The notes below the pieces were generated by a model, which saw only the letters and a program-made list of their open reading frames with translations, did no database searches and had not been told where the DNA came from. The position numbers and the translations under genes are program-made. Positions 6,268 through 8,344 of a stretch of 8,344 bases of DNA are shown here, piece by piece. The stretch comes from Syntrophus sp. (in: bacteria) (GTDB taxonomy: Bacteria > Desulfobacterota > Syntrophia > Syntrophales > UBA8958). How positions within the stretch are numbered: position 1 is the first letter of the stretch; each line of letters opens with the position of its first letter. The DNA lies in the NCBI GenBank assembly GCA_003451635.1, contig DMAT01000018.1, positions 1-8,344 of the forward strand, written 5' to 3'.

Positions 6268-7116
6268 TTACTTCTTCAGCTTGAAGACGATGACAAAATC
6301 CAGGGCAGCGAATGCCGCTTTCTCGCTGCGAAAAGGCAGGCCCGGACCTTCCATCTTGTAGTAGCCATCGAGGTGGAGCTCTTCCACGCCGTTGGCCTTG
6401 GCTTCAGCAATAGTGCTTCCGCCAATGGGGGTCATGATCAGGGAGGTCTCTGTCTTCTGTTCATCAGGTTCCAGGGCAGGATTGTGTACCTGGAATTTGC
6501 CGTTCTCAGGGCCTGCACCCACGGCAATGACAAAATGACCGCCTTTTCTGATGTAACCACCGCTCTCTGCTTCCCGGTACCACCCATTGTTCAGGATTAC
6601 CACCATGTCAGGGTCTTCGACAGCTTTGCGCATCCACTGCATTTCGGGCTTCCTTGAAATAAGATATTTTTCGTGTTCATCATTAAGATTTCGCCAGCCG
6701 GCCACTTCCAGGAGGGCGAACTGGTAGCCCTTCGCCGAAAGGAAACTCTGGAGGCCGTTTATAATCTTGCTGGGATTAGTGCCAATCTCCGGGTCCGTGT
6801 CCATCTCATCGGCAAGCCTCTTGATAGTGGCAACCTGGGCGTCGTGGCCCGTGCCGTCCACCAGGTCTGCCATTCCCCTGGCGGTAGCCAGATAAAGTAA
6901 CCCGTTGGCGATGGACGTGGGAGCGCAGTAATTGCTGCCGTCATTTTCAAAGCCGGCCCCGGGATCATTTTGACAAAAGGTCCCCGTATATTTGCTCTTC
7001 GTAGAAGGCTCTGCCGGGGCAACCTGGCAGAGCAGGAGGGGTAATATAAGCAGGATGACAAGGCCGGAGCCTCCAGCAAAGGCCTTTTTCAGAGACATGA
7101 TCAATGTTTTCAGCAT
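6268..7116 (-). CDS. Exported C39-like (papain-fold) cysteine peptidase family protein
   Basis: A 282-residue protein. Seen: a positively charged N terminus, a hydrophobic stretch (about 17-30) and APA-EP near 33-37 as a plausible signal peptidase I site, so it is probably periplasmic or secreted. The mature part has the C39-like layout. SNYCAPTSIANGL carries the candidate nucleophile C64 at the start of a helix, GGHFVIAVGAG the catalytic-type H194, and VHNPA a third residue N212, where C39 enzymes usually have Asp in a DP motif. It lacks the transporter domains of bacteriocin-processing C39 ABC exporters and is the length of a stand-alone Peptidase_C39_2 protein. The start at 7116 has AAGGGAG eight bases upstream; a second Met at residue 7 would shorten the signal peptide. 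It is transcribed from a strong sigma70-type promoter (7214-7242), divergent from amtB and convergent with the PPDK_N fusion. The substrate is unknown, and a non-peptidase transglutaminase-like or binding role is possible. Confidence 0.72.
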   Translation of the reverse strand: MLKTLIMSLKKAFAGGSGLVILLILPLLLCQVAPAEPSTKSKYTGTFCQNDPGAGFENDGSNYCAPTSIANGLLYLATARGMADLVDGTGHDAQVATIKRLADEMDTDPEIGTNPSKIINGLQSFLSAKGYQFALLEVAGWRNLNDEHEKYLISRKPEMQWMRKAVEDPDMVVILNNGWYREAESGGYIRKGGHFVIAVGAGPENGKFQVHNPALEPDEQKTETSLIMTPIGGSTIAEAKANGVEELHLDGYYKMEGPGLPFRSEKAAFAALDFVIVFKLKK

Positions 7117-7213
7117 TGGGATCGCTCCCTTTCCGTGAATAATAACAAAGCATGGGCAGTTTTGTTTTCGTCATCTTATAGCATTTGATGAGAATCTGCT
7201 TTCTGGAGAGGGA

Positions 7214-7242
7214 AGTATATGGAAGGCACGCTTCTACGTCAA
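7214..7242 (-). promoter_or_regulatory. Sigma70 promoter of the C39-like peptidase gene
   Basis: On the minus strand TTGACG (7237-7242), exactly 17 bases, then TATACT (7214-7219). Each hexamer differs from consensus by one base. The predicted start near 7207 gives a leader of about 90 bases to the ATG at 7116. This is the best vegetative promoter in the window and suggests the gene is expressed independently of the sigma54 circuit. Confidence 0.65.
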
Positions 7243-7373
7243 TGAAAAGTTGGCAAAAAAAAGGGAAGGGTCATTAGGACAATTATGTTTCATTGCCCCC
7301 TAAACAGACAAATATGTGTACATGCGCAATAGCCAATCTCATTCAAGCTGCTGTATAGTAAAGACATTTTTAG

Positions 7374-7385
7374 AAAATATATTTT
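7374..7385. repeat. Perfect 12-base A/T palindrome abutting the -24 element
   Basis: AAAATATATTTT reads the same on both strands, and its last T is the first base of the sigma54 TGGCAG box. It may simply help bend or melt the promoter, or it may be a protein-binding site. It is too close to the promoter to act as a classical enhancer. Confidence 0.35.
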
Positions 7386-7400
7386 GGCAGGGTAATTGCA
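7385..7400 (+). promoter_or_regulatory. Sigma54 (-24/-12) promoter of amtB
   Basis: TGGCAG-GGTAA-TTGCA matches TGGCAC-N5-TTGCA at every position except one (C to G in the first block), with GG at 7386-7387 and GC at 7398-7399. Transcription should begin near 7411, about 40 bases upstream of the amtB start. Sigma54 control of amt genes is well established in proteobacteria through NtrC; here the only activator visible is the NifA-like protein at 1811-3337. Confidence 0.82.
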
Positions 7401-7411
7401 AATGCGCAATT
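7394..7411. repeat. Inverted repeat AATTGC-N6-GCAATT spanning the -12 element to the start site
   Basis: The two perfect 6-base arms are 7394-7399 and 7406-7411. The left arm contains the -12 TTGC of the amtB promoter and the right arm ends at the predicted transcription start. A protein bound here would compete with sigma54-polymerase, so it is a candidate operator; chance is not excluded. Confidence 0.35.
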
Positions 7412-7436
7412 GATTTGTCCGTTCGATTCAAATTCT

Positions 7437-7444
7437 GAGGGGAG
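7437..7444 (+). promoter_or_regulatory. Ribosome binding site of amtB, deciding between two ATGs
   Basis: GAGGGGAG ends seven bases before the ATG at 7452. The earlier ATG at 7447 is in another frame, and that frame stops after about 23 codons, so translation of AmtB starts at 7452. Confidence 0.7.
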
Positions 7445-7451
7445 ACATGGC

Positions 7452-8344
7452 ATGGTCAATCAGATCAATTCAGGCGATACTGCTTGGATACTTGTGTGTT
7501 GTTCATTGGTTTTATTAATGACGCCGGCTCTGGCACTTTTTTATGGGGGAATGGTGCGCAGGAAGAACCTTCTTTCCACTTTAACCTTGAGTTATGTCTT
7601 CTTGGCCCTGATTGGGGTCCAGTGGGTATTATACGGTTACTCCCTTGCCTTCGGCGCCGACATCAACGGCCTTGTCGGAGGGCTGAACTATCTGGGGTTT
7701 TCGGGCGTGGGAGCCCTGCCCAATGGAGACTACAGCAAGACTATTCCCCATGGACTTTTTGCCGCCTTTCAGATGATGTTTGCCGTCATCACGCCGGCCT
7801 TGATTACCGGCGCCTTTGTGGAACGAGTCAAATTCAAGAGCTTTCTCCTGTTCAGTCTCCTCTGGGCGACGTTGGTCTATGATCCGCTGTGCCACTGGGT
7901 TTGGGGACAGGGCGGCTGGTTGAAGCAAATGGGTGTCCTTGATTTTGCCGGGGGCACGGTCGTCCATATCGCCGCCGGTTTTTCGGCTCTTGCCTTTGCC
8001 CTCGTGATCGGGCCACGCAAGGGGTATGGCAAATGTCCTATGGAACCAAGCAATATTCCGCTAACCGTCCTGGGCGCGGGATTGCTGTGGGTGGGCTGGT
8101 TCGGTTTTAATGCCGGTAGCGCCCTGGCAGCCAATGGTGTGGCGGTTAATGCCCTGTTGACCACCAACACCTCCGCCGCCACAGCCGGTCTGGTCTGGAT
8201 GATGCTCTCCTGGCTGGATGGACGTCCCAGCACCCTGGGAATAGCAACGGGAATGGTAGTCGGTCTTGCGGCGGTGACGCCCGCTTCGGGTTATGTCACG
8301 CCATTGGCGTCTATGGTGATAGGGGCAGTTGCCGCACCACTGTC
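7452..8344 (+). CDS. amtB: Ammonium transporter AmtB, 3' end cut by window edge
   Basis: Partial gene, 297 complete codons. AmtB is a trimeric inner-membrane channel that conducts ammonium/ammonia. Seen: repeated hydrophobic helices and the family opening PALALFYGGMVRRKN (25-39). By alignment with E. coli AmtB, the gate Phe (F107) corresponds to F110 in FQMMF, W148 to W151, D160 and the first pore His H168 to D164 and H172 in DFAGGTVVH, and W212, F215 and S219 to W216, F219 and S223 in WFGFNAGS. The second pore His lies past the window edge. There is no clear cleavable leader, unlike E. coli AmtB; the N terminus MVNQINSGDTAW leads straight into helix 1. The gene is driven by the sigma54 promoter at 7385-7400, implying induction under nitrogen limitation. 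Family practice would place a PII (glnB/glnK) gene next to it, but none is inside this window. Confidence 0.95.
   Translation, partial: MVNQINSGDTAWILVCCSLVLLMTPALALFYGGMVRRKNLLSTLTLSYVFLALIGVQWVLYGYSLAFGADINGLVGGLNYLGFSGVGALPNGDYSKTIPHGLFAAFQMMFAVITPALITGAFVERVKFKSFLLFSLLWATLVYDPLCHWVWGQGGWLKQMGVLDFAGGTVVHIAAGFSALAFALVIGPRKGYGKCPMEPSNIPLTVLGAGLLWVGWFGFNAGSALAANGVAVNALLTTNTSAATAGLVWMMLSWLDGRPSTLGIATGMVVGLAAVTPASGYVTPLASMVIGAVAAPL

Larger units (their letters stand above)
7117..7451. other. Divergent regulatory region between the C39-like gene and amtB
   Basis: This 335-base gap holds no gene that I can support. It contains, on the minus strand, a sigma70 promoter and an approximately 90-base leader for the C39-like gene. 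On the plus strand it has a sigma54 promoter for amtB, a 12-base A/T palindrome (7374-7385), an inverted repeat across the -12 element (7394-7411), and two copies of ATGCGCAAT (7322-7330 and 7402-7410). An A-run of 8 (7255-7262) follows GTTGGC. It is noticeably more AT-rich than the flanking genes. Confidence 0.7.

Noticed and set aside
7024..7035. LLLC in the C39-like signal region as a lipobox
   Set aside because: The residue before Cys is Leu, not Gly/Ala/Ser; a signal peptidase I site (APA) follows.
7352..7366. TGT...ACA as a classical NifA upstream site before amtB
   Set aside because: The spacing is 9 bases, not 10, and it ends only about 20 bases before the -24 box, too near for an enhancer.
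1..8344. CRISPR arrays, insertion sequences, tRNA or rRNA genes
   Set aside because: Looked for on both strands; no regularly spaced repeats, transposase or RNA gene structure was seen.

Overview
The window looks like chromosomal DNA from an anaerobic, probably deltaproteobacterial (Syntrophus/Smithella- or sulfate-reducer-like) organism. This is inferred from a moderately GC-rich base composition, a split ferredoxin-containing glutamate synthase of the type common in archaea and anaerobes, a NifA-like sigma54 activator, and a large PEP-synthase-like ATP-grasp protein of unknown role. No 16S rRNA or other phylogenetic marker is present, so the assignment is tentative.

Layout, left to right. 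(1) Bases 1-1539, minus strand: two overlapping genes of a split glutamate synthase. First comes a class II glutamine amidotransferase (424-1539), then the start of the ferredoxin/FMN-synthase subunit (1-445), which runs off the left edge. A sigma54-type -24/-12 element (1633-1648, minus) lies about 95 bases upstream of the first start codon, and a perfect inverted repeat further upstream (1709-1724) is a candidate enhancer. (2) 1811-3337, minus: a GAF-AAA+-Fis activator of the NifA type with an intact GAFTGA sigma54-contact motif. (3) 3480-6068, plus, divergent from the activator: an 862-residue protein joining a degenerate KaiC/RecA-like N-terminal domain to the ATP-grasp (PPDK_N) half of PEP synthase/PPDK. 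It has no swivelling phosphohistidine domain and no PEP-binding TIM barrel. (4) 6268-7116, minus: an exported C39-like papain-fold cysteine peptidase with a very good sigma70 promoter. (5) 7452-8344, plus: the first 297 codons of an AmtB-type ammonium channel, preceded by an almost consensus sigma54 promoter (7385-7400).

How it works together (inference). Ammonium uptake (AmtB) and ammonium assimilation (glutamate synthase) flank a sigma54 activator, and both have their own sigma54 promoter. This suggests a compact nitrogen-limitation regulon controlled by the local NifA-like protein. The PPDK_N fusion protein and the C39-like protein have no established place in that scheme and are the most interesting unknowns. 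The fusion protein keeps every ATP-grasp catalytic residue I can identify but has no His domain to receive the phosphate in cis, so a partner in trans or another substrate is needed.

No RNA genes, CRISPR arrays, insertion sequences or tRNAs were seen. Both edges cut genes.
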